Virus record (IMG/VR): IMGVR_UViG_3300036944_000228
Coordinates: 1-37,804 of that record
DNA from: a virus
Direction: 5' to 3' (one strand)
Length of the DNA stretch: 37,804 bases
Shown here: positions 1-7,877 of the stretch, in pieces
Layout: each line of letters begins with the position of its first letter
Position numbering within the stretch: position 1 is the stretch's first letter
Program-made: the position numbers and the translations under genes
The notes under the pieces: model-generated
What the model saw: the letters and a program-made list of their open reading frames with translations, nothing else
What the model was told of the DNA's origin: nothing
Databases searched by the model: none

Positions 1-127
1 TAGAGCCTCTGAAGTTAACTGTCCAGTTAGCACTTGCGTTACTTGTGTAGTACAAGACAGACTGAGTTGTAATGTCGTAGTTAATCGTACCTGTAGCTGC
101 TGTTGCAGATACTGTAGCTACCTCTGC
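1..127. repeat. Terminal overlap, identical to 37678-37804
   Basis: The first 127 bases match the last 127 bases of the window exactly. The repeat lies inside the tail-fibre coding frame, and the frame is continuous when the ends are joined. A 127-bp overlap is the size left by a k=127 assembly of a circular molecule or circularly permuted phage DNA. A true T7-type direct terminal repeat would not be expected in the middle of a gene. Unique genome length is 37,677 bp. Confidence 0.9.
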
Positions 128-1432
128 TGCATCGTTTAGAACAATGGCTGTGGCAGATGATGAACCTGTAAAAGTATTAGTGCCTGTAAAGGTTTGTGTA
201 CCTGAAAGTGTTGCAAAGGAGCCAGCTGTTAAAGTAGCTTGAGTCCATGCACTACCATTCCACACCCACAGATTAGAGGATGTAGAGTTCCAGTATAGAG
301 CACCTGTCAACAGTGAGTTACCGTCATTGTCAACTGATGGAGCTGATGTTTTAGAGCCTAAGTAGCGATCATCAAAGCTATCATAGGATGCTGCAGCTGC
401 TGAGGCACTTGCTGAGGCATTAGATTCACTTGTAGATGCTGCTGAGGCTGAATTACTTGCATTGGTTGCAGATGTGGCCGCTGCTGAAGCTGATGTAGCT
501 GCAGATGTAGCACTACCGAGGATGCTGTCAACGTAAGCCTTACGAGTTAAGTCATCGTCAGTTGTAGGTGTAGCTGTAGATGTAACCTTGTTAGATCCCA
601 TGACAATGTTACCTGTCATAGTTCCACCTGACAAAGGCAGACCGCCAGCAGCTGAAGTATCTACATAACCTTTAGTGGCTGCATCAGTGCTTGATGAAGG
701 AGTACCAAGACCTGTGATCTTGTTAGTACCCATGGCAATGTTGCCAGACATAGTACCACCAGCCAAGGGAAGCTTAGCTGCAATACTATTAGTTACAGTT
801 GTGGAGAATGAAGCATCATCATTCAAAGCTGCTGCAAGCTCATTCAAGGTATCCAAGGCTGCTGGAGCACCATCGACAACAGCTGCAACGGCTGAGTCAA
901 CATAAGCCTTGTTAGCTGCATCACCTGAGTTAGTAGGGTTTGGAAGGTTAGTAATGGTAGCTGAGGAAGCTGCATCCATGTCCAATGTACCGTTAATGGT
1001 TACATTGTTAAAGGTTGAACTACCTGAGGATGCTGTAACGTTACCTGTCAAGTTACCTGTGACATTACCTGTGACGTTACCTGTTACATTACCAGTTACG
1101 TTACCAGTCACAGCACCTGTCAAAGCACCTACAAAGCCTGTAGTAGCTGTAACTGTAGTACCTGTAACTGCTGCAGCTGTGGTAGCACCAATAGGTGTGT
1201 TGTTAATAGTACCGCCAGTGATAGCGACACCAGCCGATGTACCACCTGTAATGGCAGCTGCTGAAGCCTCTTGATTACCTAGAGAGCCTACCAACTTAAC
1301 AACTGTACCTGAGTTGTCTTTAGTGTACAGCTTCTTATCGGTAACGTTAACAGCTAACTCACCCTTAGTTAGATCCCCTGACGCAGGTGTAGCAGATGAT
1401 GTACTGCTATTCTTTGTAATGATCGTAGTCAT
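1..1432 (-). CDS. Tail fibre protein, N-terminal and central part (continues at 37677)
   Basis: The start is ATG at 1432 with GGAG about nine bases upstream. The frame stays open to base 1 and continues at 37677 down to the TAA at 37421, giving 562 residues across the join. The N-terminus (MTTIITKNSS, then KGELAVNVTDKKLYTKDNSG) is the usual opening of aquatic-phage tail fibres. Six VTGN-type repeats follow near residues 105-130. Then come two similar blocks containing LPLAGGTMSGNI and LPLSGGTMTGNI, each near an 'A.KGYVD/RKAYVD' motif, an Ala/Ser-rich stretch, and a YLGS...GALYWNSTSSNLWVWNGSAW segment. It probably forms a trimeric receptor-binding fibre on the short tail. Exact receptor and fold are unknown. 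Confidence 0.85.
   Translation of the reverse strand, partial: MTTIITKNSSTSSATPASGDLTKGELAVNVTDKKLYTKDNSGTVVKLVGSLGNQEASAAAITGGTSAGVAITGGTINNTPIGATTAAAVTGTTVTATTGFVGALTGAVTGNVTGNVTGNVTGNVTGNLTGNVTASSGSSTFNNVTINGTLDMDAASSATITNLPNPTNSGDAANKAYVDSAVAAVVDGAPAALDTLNELAAALNDDASFSTTVTNSIAAKLPLAGGTMSGNIAMGTNKITGLGTPSSSTDAATKGYVDTSAAGGLPLSGGTMTGNIVMGSNKVTSTATPTTDDDLTRKAYVDSILGSATSAATSASAAATSATNASNSASAASTSESNASASASAAAASYDSFDDRYLGSKTSAPSVDNDGNSLLTGALYWNSTSSNLWVWNGSAWTQATLTAGSFATLSGTQTFTGTNTFTGSSSATAIVLNDAAEVATVSATAATGTINYDITTQSVLYYTSNASANWTVNFRGS
1034..1120 (-). repeat. 12-bp tandem coding repeat (VTGN) in tail fibre
   Basis: On the minus strand, codons for Val-Thr-Gly-Asn recur about six times in a row with a 12-nt period and synonymous differences (GTAACTGGTAAT-type units). 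Such repeats build regular beta structure in fibre shafts and can change copy number by slippage. Confidence 0.8.
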
Positions 1433-1447
1433 TTATACTCCAAGTAT

Positions 1448-2854
1448 TTATTTATAAGCTGCTAAGACTTCATCTAATGTAAGACCAGATTTAGGTGCAA
1501 ACATACTATAAGCAGTCTGAACATCTGTAGGACTCACACCATACTGCTTCATTTGAGCTGCTGCCTCAGCTGGAGAGATACCTGACTGAGCTGCATTGGC
1601 AATGTTTTGATAGTATTGATCTAAACCCATGTCTTGAATAATTGCATACTCTTTAGCAGCTGAAGCATTCTGCTCAGTCAATGCTCGTGCAACGTCAGCA
1701 TCTGAGATACTGTACTTAGCTTGTTCAGCTTGAATCTGTGCGTTAGTAGCTGCTGGATTCTTAGCAAGCCAGTCTACAATGTTCTGGTTAACGTCTGACA
1801 ACCCCATGTTATGTGTCAAAGCGTACTTAGTAGCATCTGAGAAGGTACTCTCACCTAAGGCAGTCTGTACATCTACATCACTAACACCTAGCTCAGACTT
1901 AATTTTATTAATATCAGCCAAGGAAGCATTAGGATTGTCTAAAATCCACTGATTGATGTTGTTCAGGTACTGCATCGGTGTCATACCACCTTGATTAGTA
2001 GCCCACTGATAAGCTGTAGAACCTAGATTAACAGGTGTTGTAGTTGTTGGGGGAACTACTGGAGGTTTAACTACTGGAGGAGTTACAGGCTTTACACCAC
2101 CTGTCATGTCACCAAACAAACTACCTGTAATAGAAGCACCGGGATTAAACTCAGTTGAGTACCACTGCTGCAAAGGAGTTGCAACATCACGAGGAACTCC
2201 GGGCATCAAACTGTTATAAGTACTTTGAACTTGACTAAAGTAATCAGGAGAGTAACCACCCGCACCGCCACCTGAGTATGTAATAGGAGCTGCTGTAGCT
2301 GTGTTATTGTTACCTATGTTGGAAATAGCGTTAGTAGCACCTAAGAGTCCCGCTACGTTAATACCAGCCTTAGCTAAGTTAGCAAGCTGTGAAGCTGTAA
2401 GTCCTGTAGCTGCTGTATTTGCTGCTGCGGTTGCTGCTGCAACTTCAGAGGCTGGAGCTGCTGCAGCCATCTCAGCTGCCCATACGTCACCAGCAGGAGC
2501 TGCAGTGGCTGCCCCTCCAAACAAGGAACCATTTAAAGCACCGGGGAGAGCAAACAAAGCTGCAGATCCCGCTAAGAATTCTAAAAAGTCTTTACCTGAA
2601 TTTACTTCTTGCTGTGTGCCTGTACGTGCAAAGTTACCTGAAGCATCATACTGGTTGTACATTCCACCTACTTTATTTTGCTCAGGTGTATAACCATAGA
2701 TGTCCTGCAGAGCACCTTCTTGGAAAGTCTCACCAGCACCTGTATCAGCATAATTACCTTGGTAGATAGTGCCGTTAAGGTTGACAGTATTGCCGCGACC
2801 TGCAGCAATAATCTGTTGTATCTGTTCAGGTGTCAGTGCTTGAGGAGTAGCCAT
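1448..2854 (-). CDS. Virion-associated protein with helical repeats, function unknown
   Basis: A 468-residue protein; ATG at 2854 follows AAAAGGCG. I do not recognise a named family. The middle (about residues 95-190) is Ala/Gly-rich. A Pro/Thr-rich hinge (VVKPPVVPPTTTTP) lies near residues 262-275. The C-terminal 190 residues contain at least three related units of about 45-50 residues with the pattern YA...MGL....NI..W...NP.A....I......Y.VS..DV..AL. It sits between the small head genes and the tail fibre, so a structural or fibre-connecting role is likely. It could be a minor tail protein. Confidence 0.75.
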   Translation of the reverse strand: MATPQALTPEQIQQIIAAGRGNTVNLNGTIYQGNYADTGAGETFQEGALQDIYGYTPEQNKVGGMYNQYDASGNFARTGTQQEVNSGKDFLEFLAGSAALFALPGALNGSLFGGAATAAPAGDVWAAEMAAAAPASEVAAATAAANTAATGLTASQLANLAKAGINVAGLLGATNAISNIGNNNTATAAPITYSGGGAGGYSPDYFSQVQSTYNSLMPGVPRDVATPLQQWYSTEFNPGASITGSLFGDMTGGVKPVTPPVVKPPVVPPTTTTPVNLGSTAYQWATNQGGMTPMQYLNNINQWILDNPNASLADINKIKSELGVSDVDVQTALGESTFSDATKYALTHNMGLSDVNQNIVDWLAKNPAATNAQIQAEQAKYSISDADVARALTEQNASAAKEYAIIQDMGLDQYYQNIANAAQSGISPAEAAAQMKQYGVSPTDVQTAYSMFAPKSGLTLDEVLAAYK

Positions 2855-2859
2855 GATAG

Positions 2860-3192
2860 TTATTCGCCTTTTCTGTATAGCTCAAATGTATTAATACTGT
2901 TCATTGTTGAGCCAGCTTCTGACTCCATACGCACTTGATCACCCTCTTCAAGCACTACAAAAGCACCACCATCAAACTTAATAAACTGTGTAGGACTTAG
3001 CACGTATTGGTCTAAGACATGAATCTCAGTAGTTGTACTAGCGTCATACCAGATAGCATCAATAGCTTTATTGTTGCCTGTGGTGTTAACAACATAACAC
3101 AAGTTCCACTTAGCATAGTAACCAGTTGGAACTGTGTAGACCGTAGTCTTAGTTGCCGCTGTTAGAATCGTCCCCACTGATACTGGTTTCAT
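2860..3192 (-). CDS. Small beta-rich structural protein, function unknown
   Basis: 110 residues, from ATG 3192 with AAGG upstream, inside the end of the preceding gene (44-nt overlap). The protein looks all-beta (SVGTILTAATKTTVYTVPTGYYAKW..., ending FELYRKGE), with no signal peptide or membrane segment. Its place just after the major capsid and a 65-residue protein suggests a head-decoration or neck/tail component. No family is recognised with certainty. Confidence 0.7.
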   Translation of the reverse strand: MKPVSVGTILTAATKTTVYTVPTGYYAKWNLCYVVNTTGNNKAIDAIWYDASTTTEIHVLDQYVLSPTQFIKFDGGAFVVLEEGDQVRMESEAGSTMNSINTFELYRKGE

Positions 3193-3346
3193 CTGCTGTT
3201 ACCTTAGATTTTTTGGTTGATTTTACAGGGGCTTCTACAACTTCTTGTACTTCAGTGTAGCCTCCATGTTTACGCATTTCAGCGATCTCATGCTCTTGGA
3301 AGAACTCGATTGTGTTACCTGATTGATTGCACTTAAATTTTGCCAT
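3149..3346 (-). CDS. Small conserved phage protein following the capsid gene
   Basis: 65 residues; ATG 3346 has AGAAAGG upstream. The N-terminal half (MAKFKCNQSGNTIEFFQEHEIAEMRKH) resembles a small protein often seen after capsid genes of aquatic phages. The C-terminal half is charged and low-complexity (KSTKKSKV..., then Asp/Ser-rich) and is probably disordered. It lies downstream of the capsid terminator, so it depends on read-through. Function unknown. Confidence 0.65.
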   Translation of the reverse strand: MAKFKCNQSGNTIEFFQEHEIAEMRKHGGYTEVQEVVEAPVKSTKKSKVTADETSISGDDSNSGN

Positions 3347-3383
3347 GATATTAACCTTTCTGATGTACTACCCTTAGCACATT

Positions 3384-3413
3384 AAAAAGGCTCCCTCCTT
3401 GTGAGAGGGAACC
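3384..3413 (-). terminator. Rho-independent terminator after the major capsid gene
   Basis: Read on the minus strand: GGTTCCCTC, a seven-base loop, GAGGGAGCC, then TTTTT. The stem is nine pairs with one G-T pair. It starts 11 bases past the capsid stop codon. A partial terminator here would give capsid mRNA in excess over the downstream tail genes. Confidence 0.85.
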
Positions 3414-3423
3414 TAGTTAGCTA

Positions 3424-4383
3424 TTAAGCTGGAACGACGAGGGCAACGCCACCGTAGTTACGCAACTCAGCGCAGCCGTACAATGTATCAGCTGTGAACA
3501 ATGTACCAAGGTACTCTTGTTTGTACTGAGTCTGTGAACGGACACCAACTTGCTCCACCAACACCATAGAGTCTTTGTGAGCCATTACACACACACGACC
3601 GATAGTAGTGCCAGAACCGTCAGCTGCTGACTTAGCATAACCAGCATTAGACGAAACGTAGACTGGGACACCATAGATGTCACCAATCATGCCGTTACGG
3701 ATGCTGTTAGCAGAACCAGCTTCACCAACGCTGTTGAAGGTTGTGAACTCAGTCAAGCCGAGGATAGTGTTACGCACTGAAGGAGGAATCAAGAAGAAAC
3801 GATTGTCCATAGGAACATCGCTATCGTCAAGACGCTGAATAGTGCGACGAATACCAGCAGCTGTCAAAGCTGATGCGTTACCAGCATTGGTGTTAGCTGT
3901 GTAGTCGAAAGCTGTAGAGCCATCACCACCGATGAAACCACCAGCGTAGCGATAGTTACCTGCACCAGCTGTGGAAACGTTGAACTGCTGAGCCAAGTTA
4001 ATCAAGTCAGTATCAACTTGCTTACCCAAAGCGTAACCAGCATCATCAGTGTAAAACTGACGTAGGCTAGACAAAGCTTGAGCTTCAACAATATCCTCGA
4101 TCAAACGTGAATATTCGTAGTGCTTGTTGATAGACACAGTTACTTCGGACTCAGTAGCTGCAATCAGTGTAACTTGTGTAGAAGCTGCCTTAGCAGAAGC
4201 TGTGCCACGTGCAGGGACTGGAATGTGAACTACGTCACCCTTCTTGCCCTTGAAGCTCATCTTCTTAACTAGGTTAGCTGCAACCAAGCTCTTCTTGTAA
4301 GCCGCAACAATTTCATCACTCCATACTTCTGGAATAAACGTTGCTGCGGTCGTACTCGTTACGTGATCTGTTCCTAATGCCAT
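3424..4383 (-). CDS. Major capsid protein
   Basis: 319 residues, from ATG 4383 behind a strong AGGAG. The sequence (TFIPEVWSDEIVAAYKKSLV, GDVVHIPVPARG, EYSRLIEDIVEAQ, DDAGYALGKQVDTDL) is typical of HK97-fold major capsid proteins of T7/P22-like podoviruses. It self-assembles into the icosahedral head around the scaffold encoded just upstream. T7 gp10A is about 345 residues, so the length fits. The strong RBS, the sigma70-like promoter at 5794-5822 and the terminator right after the gene all fit very high late expression. Confidence 0.9.
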   Translation of the reverse strand: MALGTDHVTSTTAATFIPEVWSDEIVAAYKKSLVAANLVKKMSFKGKKGDVVHIPVPARGTASAKAASTQVTLIAATESEVTVSINKHYEYSRLIEDIVEAQALSSLRQFYTDDAGYALGKQVDTDLINLAQQFNVSTAGAGNYRYAGGFIGGDGSTAFDYTANTNAGNASALTAAGIRRTIQRLDDSDVPMDNRFFLIPPSVRNTILGLTEFTTFNSVGEAGSANSIRNGMIGDIYGVPVYVSSNAGYAKSAADGSGTTIGRVCVMAHKDSMVLVEQVGVRSQTQYKQEYLGTLFTADTLYGCAELRNYGGVALVVPA

Positions 4384-4412
4384 TTTATAAATCTCCTGTT
4401 GTTAATATTAAA

Positions 4413-5222
4413 TTACTTCACTCGACCTTCTTGATATGCTGCCATAATTTCTGGTTGTAAAGCCTCATATCGGTCGGGATCTGTCATACGTAGCCGGATA
4501 AGGTCGGCACGACGATATACTTTCTTAGAAGACTCTCCAGTTCCACCAACATCAACACCAGCTGCTTTCAGATTCTGTTTGCGAACAGCGTTACCTGCTT
4601 CAGTAGTTTGTTGTGTCTTAGATGTACGGATCTGTTTGAATGTAGTAATCAGTTCATCAGCTGCATTAAAATCATAGTTAGCATCAGCCATTGCATAGAT
4701 ATTAAGCCTCATGGGAGAAGCTTTAACCCATTCAATAAACTCACCATCACTTACAATATTAGCAAAGTCAGGATGCTTCTTGTTGAGCATTGCTTGTGTC
4801 TGAATCTGCTTAAGTTGCATTGAAGCTTGTTTAGCTGCCAATACGTCTGGATGATTCGCTACAGCACGATTAACGTGACTCTGCGGATCTTCAAAGAAGT
4901 CGATCTCTTGTGGTGGATTCTCCACCTTCTGTGGTTGTGCTTGTTGGTTCTTCTGAGCTAAGCTTTGTTTTAAGAGTTCATCCGCTAAACGTCTAACTTC
5001 ACCAACTTCCTGTGCTTGCCTACCGATTAGCTTTTCAGCCTCTTGGTGCATACGAACAATATCTTCAAGATTCTTCCCCTTGTACTTCTCAGGGATCTCT
5101 GATGCTTGTTCTGCCTCAGGTTGTTGCTTAGTTTGTTCGCTTGTTTGTTGGGACTGTTTAAAGTCCTCAGCGTCTAACTCACTAACACTACCTAGTTCCT
5201 CATTGTGATCAATTAAAGCCAT
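4413..5222 (-). CDS. Capsid scaffolding (assembly) protein
   Basis: 269 residues from ATG 5222, with GGGAAAGG/AGGT upstream. An in-frame GTG at 5243 would add seven residues but has no better RBS. The protein is acidic, Gln/Glu-rich and mostly helical, with motifs typical of scaffolds: IPEKYKGKNLEDIVRMHQEAEK, then a coiled-coil stretch, and a C-terminal basic segment (KVYRRADLIRLRMTDPDRYE). It would bind the capsid protein and be lost on DNA packaging. Its place between portal and capsid supports this. Confidence 0.85.
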   Translation of the reverse strand: MALIDHNEELGSVSELDAEDFKQSQQTSEQTKQQPEAEQASEIPEKYKGKNLEDIVRMHQEAEKLIGRQAQEVGEVRRLADELLKQSLAQKNQQAQPQKVENPPQEIDFFEDPQSHVNRAVANHPDVLAAKQASMQLKQIQTQAMLNKKHPDFANIVSDGEFIEWVKASPMRLNIYAMADANYDFNAADELITTFKQIRTSKTQQTTEAGNAVRKQNLKAAGVDVGGTGESSKKVYRRADLIRLRMTDPDRYEALQPEIMAAYQEGRVK

Positions 5223-5293
5223 ACCTAACCTTTCCCTGTCCACGAATGGATTACAGGATTAACTTATTAAATAGAATTGGGTTGCCTGAATAG

Positions 5294-5527
5294 CTATTCA
5301 GATCCTCTCTTTTGTTCCTGCTTGAGCCTGTCAGCCCTCACAGCAGCCCATTTAGCTGTAGCACCGGGAAAGTCCCCTGATAAAGGGTCTAGTCCGATAC
5401 TTGGAGCTGAAACGAGCCTGATAGCGTCCTTACTACATACCTTACATTTAGCAGTGGTATGATCACTATCAACTAGCGATTCAGTTATGTGATCGTTAGG
5501 ACATTTAAAGTCATACAGTCTTCTCAT
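5294..5527 (-). CDS. Small zinc-ribbon protein (FmdB-like)
   Basis: 77 residues; its ATG overlaps the stop of the upstream gene (ATGA). The N-terminus reads MRRLYDFKCPNDHITESLVD, followed by CKVC, giving a CPNDH...CKVC cluster like the FmdB-type regulatory zinc ribbon. Small zinc-ribbon proteins are often found between portal and capsid genes of phages. Their role is not established. The C-terminal part is charged and probably disordered. Confidence 0.7.
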   Translation of the reverse strand: MRRLYDFKCPNDHITESLVDSDHTTAKCKVCSKDAIRLVSAPSIGLDPLSGDFPGATAKWAAVRADRLKQEQKRGSE

Positions 5528-5754
5528 CCCTGTAAGTCCTCAAATACCTTCTCACACACAGCCTTACGCCCTAAAACTAATTCAATAATATCCAGCTGTC
5601 CTTTACGATAAAAAAGAGTGTGTGTATCGTCGACAGTGGAAAGATTGTTTAAACTAGCCTTAATCTCTTCGAAGTCCTCTATGAGGAACTCCCAACCCTT
5701 AGTACTCATCGTATTAAAGGTTTCTTCGTAATACTTTTGTAAATCAGGGGCCAT
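5524..5754 (-). CDS. Small hypothetical protein before the capsid operon
   Basis: 76 residues; ATG 5754 follows GGAGGG. It is the first gene after the promoter at 5794-5822. It has helical, acidic content (MAPDLQKYYEETFNTMSTKGWEF...), no membrane segment and no recognised family. Confidence 0.7.
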   Translation of the reverse strand: MAPDLQKYYEETFNTMSTKGWEFLIEDFEEIKASLNNLSTVDDTHTLFYRKGQLDIIELVLGRKAVCEKVFEDLQG

Positions 5755-5793
5755 AAGGCTTATCCCTCCATTAAATACTTAAACAATAGTGTT

Positions 5794-5822
5794 ATTGTAG
5801 CATAAAAACAACACTTTGTCAA
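5794..5822 (-). promoter_or_regulatory. Host sigma70-type promoter for the capsid block
   Basis: On the minus strand: TTGACA, a 17-base spacer, then TACAAT, with TGC directly before the -10 (extended -10). This is close to the bacterial consensus. It lies in the 88-bp gap between portal and the small gene ending the gap, about 40 bases upstream of that gene's start. It would boost expression of scaffold and capsid separately from terminase and portal. Confidence 0.85.
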
Positions 5823-5842
5823 GCTTTTTGTTAACTATTTTG

Positions 5843-7861
5843 TTATTTACGTGCTTTAGTCATCATCTGAAGGCTTGCAATACGTTCATTTGAGGCAATA
5901 TCAGCAGCTTTTAGATTAACTTGCTTCTCTTTAAGCATCATGTCAGCCAGTTTCAGACGCTTCTCGAAGTCATCACCGTTATCTAGGTTAGTTGCAGCTG
6001 CCTGAACTACCTTAACACGATGCTCTTCAGGGATCATCTGAGCTTCAATCATGGTCTTTTGAGCCTCAGCTGACTGCTTTTGAGCCTTAGACTGCAGATC
6101 TGCCACCTGAGCCTGTGCAAGTTGCATCTGAGCCATCTGTTGCTCTTGTTGAGCCTTAGCAGCATCAGGATTAGGCTGAGACATCTGATCCAAAGCTTGC
6201 ATCAACTCGCCACGGTTAGACAATGAACTGTTCTGCAAGATACCTTTAAGGATCAAAGGCAGTACAGGTGTATTAGGGCCAAGTGTCTGCAACAAGCCAA
6301 TCATCTGTTGCTGCTCAAACTCTCGTGCCAAGATACCCAAAGTAGCTGTAGGTACAAAAGTCATGTCAACTGAGGGATAACGCTCACTGTCAAACTGCAT
6401 ATAACGGAAGGCAGCCTTGTTAATGAACGGGATCATGAAGTCTTCTTGGAAGTTACTCAAGGTACGTTTGTACTTCTTGATGATACCTGCCATAGCCATA
6501 GACATACCACCTGCACCTGCATCACGAGGAACATTGGATGGCATACCTGCGCTGTCAACTGTACCTGTAGCTTGCAGGAGCATACGCTCAAAGTTCTGCG
6601 CTGCAGCAGCTGCATTGCCATCAGTCTGACCGAACTTGAAGGGATACAAGATCTCAGAAGGTGAGCCATTGGTTAGGATAGCCTTACCGGGCTTAATCTC
6701 AAACTTAGCACCACGAGGCAGACGAGTTGCATCCATTGCAATCATAGGTGCTGTGGTCAAAGCCAGTGAGTCCATGTGAGCACGGAGCTGACCATCAATA
6801 GCCTTCTGCATATTGTAGGCCTTCTCAGCTGTACCACGACCCCAGAAGCGACCGGGAACTGTATCGTCTTGGTATGCAATTACAGGACGATCCTTCATCA
6901 TGTAAGGATTAGCTTCAGCCTTCAAGAGGATTGAATCATTGGCAATAACGACAATGGCTTCAACCAAGTTACAGTGCTCATCAGCTACTGTACCTTCAGC
7001 GAACAACTCTTCGTACTCTTCCTCTTCTCCTTCAGTCAGGTACTCTTTAGGTACTAAACCGTAGTAAGTGATGAGCTTAACCTTATCATCTTGATAGGTC
7101 TTCAAGTCTTGAGTTACTTCTAAGTCTTCATCTTCAGAGGCTGTGGTAATGTCTACCTTTTTGTAAATGCCTCTCTCAATACCTTCCACAACCTTGTGAA
7201 TGGAAACGTACTTCTCGATAGCAACGCCCAAAGCATCGTCAACGGAATCAGCATTAGGATCAATAAGGAAGTTCTTAGGGTTAACTGGTTTGATCTTAAC
7301 GGCAATACGATCCTTCTCTTGAACTCCGATGGCAGCTGCATTAGCAATACCGGGAATTGCCTGAGTTGCTGGAATGTACTCCTTCTCAGTCTTGACAATG
7401 ATCTCACCAATACCTGTACCATAAATCTCAGCCATCAACTCAATCTGGTCAACAGCTTTCTTAATCTTGTCTCGTTTAAAGTCCTCATGCAATTGAACCT
7501 TAATCTGTTCAACATCTAGAGGATTACCATCTACATCTAAGACATCATCTGAGATGTCAAAGAATTCACCTTGACCGAAGATAGCTTCCATGATCTCAGC
7601 ATGGCGAGTCTCAATAGCTTGCTGAGTGGCTGGGGAGATGATACGTGAACGTTCACTCTCACGAGTCTTATCCTCAGCAGCCCAGATACCACGGAAGACA
7701 CGCTCGTACTCCAACCACAAGTCCATGTAGTTAGCATCACGATGGTCACGCCAGCGAGTAATGTGCTGAGTTACCCACGAGGTAAGTTCTTTCTCAGCCT
7801 CTGTAGGTTCCTCAAACTGAGTACTCTTCTCGTCATCAAATTGGTCGTTAGTTAGAGCCAC
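5843..7861 (-). CDS. Portal (head-tail connector) protein
   Basis: 672 residues, starting at GTG 7861 behind AAGGAATATATA; no closer ATG is available. It follows terminase large and precedes scaffold/capsid. The N-terminus (WVTQHITRWRDHRDANYMDLWLEYERVFRGIW...) and the central region with GRFWGRGTAEKAYNMQKAIDGQLRAHMD fit podovirus portals. A long Gln/Ala-rich helical C-terminus (about residues 570-640) may form the barrel. Twelve copies would form the ring through which terminase packages DNA. Confidence 0.85.
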   Translation of the reverse strand: MALTNDQFDDEKSTQFEEPTEAEKELTSWVTQHITRWRDHRDANYMDLWLEYERVFRGIWAAEDKTRESERSRIISPATQQAIETRHAEIMEAIFGQGEFFDISDDVLDVDGNPLDVEQIKVQLHEDFKRDKIKKAVDQIELMAEIYGTGIGEIIVKTEKEYIPATQAIPGIANAAAIGVQEKDRIAVKIKPVNPKNFLIDPNADSVDDALGVAIEKYVSIHKVVEGIERGIYKKVDITTASEDEDLEVTQDLKTYQDDKVKLITYYGLVPKEYLTEGEEEEYEELFAEGTVADEHCNLVEAIVVIANDSILLKAEANPYMMKDRPVIAYQDDTVPGRFWGRGTAEKAYNMQKAIDGQLRAHMDSLALTTAPMIAMDATRLPRGAKFEIKPGKAILTNGSPSEILYPFKFGQTDGNAAAAAQNFERMLLQATGTVDSAGMPSNVPRDAGAGGMSMAMAGIIKKYKRTLSNFQEDFMIPFINKAAFRYMQFDSERYPSVDMTFVPTATLGILAREFEQQQMIGLLQTLGPNTPVLPLILKGILQNSSLSNRGELMQALDQMSQPNPDAAKAQQEQQMAQMQLAQAQVADLQSKAQKQSAEAQKTMIEAQMIPEEHRVKVVQAAATNLDNGDDFEKRLKLADMMLKEKQVNLKAADIASNERIASLQMMTKARK

Positions 7862-7877
7862 TATATATTCCTTGTAA

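Noticed and set aside
1-127. End repeat as a biological direct terminal repeat
   Set aside because: It lies within a continuous gene and has the length typical of an assembly k-mer overlap; T7-like terminal repeats lie between genes.
675-1274. Plus-strand open frames opposite the tail fibre
   Set aside because: Low-complexity Ala/Val/Pro translations produced by the repetitive fibre gene on the other strand; no RBS.
2301-2938. Plus-strand frames opposite the 468-residue gene
   Set aside because: Antisense shadows of an Ala-rich gene with clear RBS and operon context.
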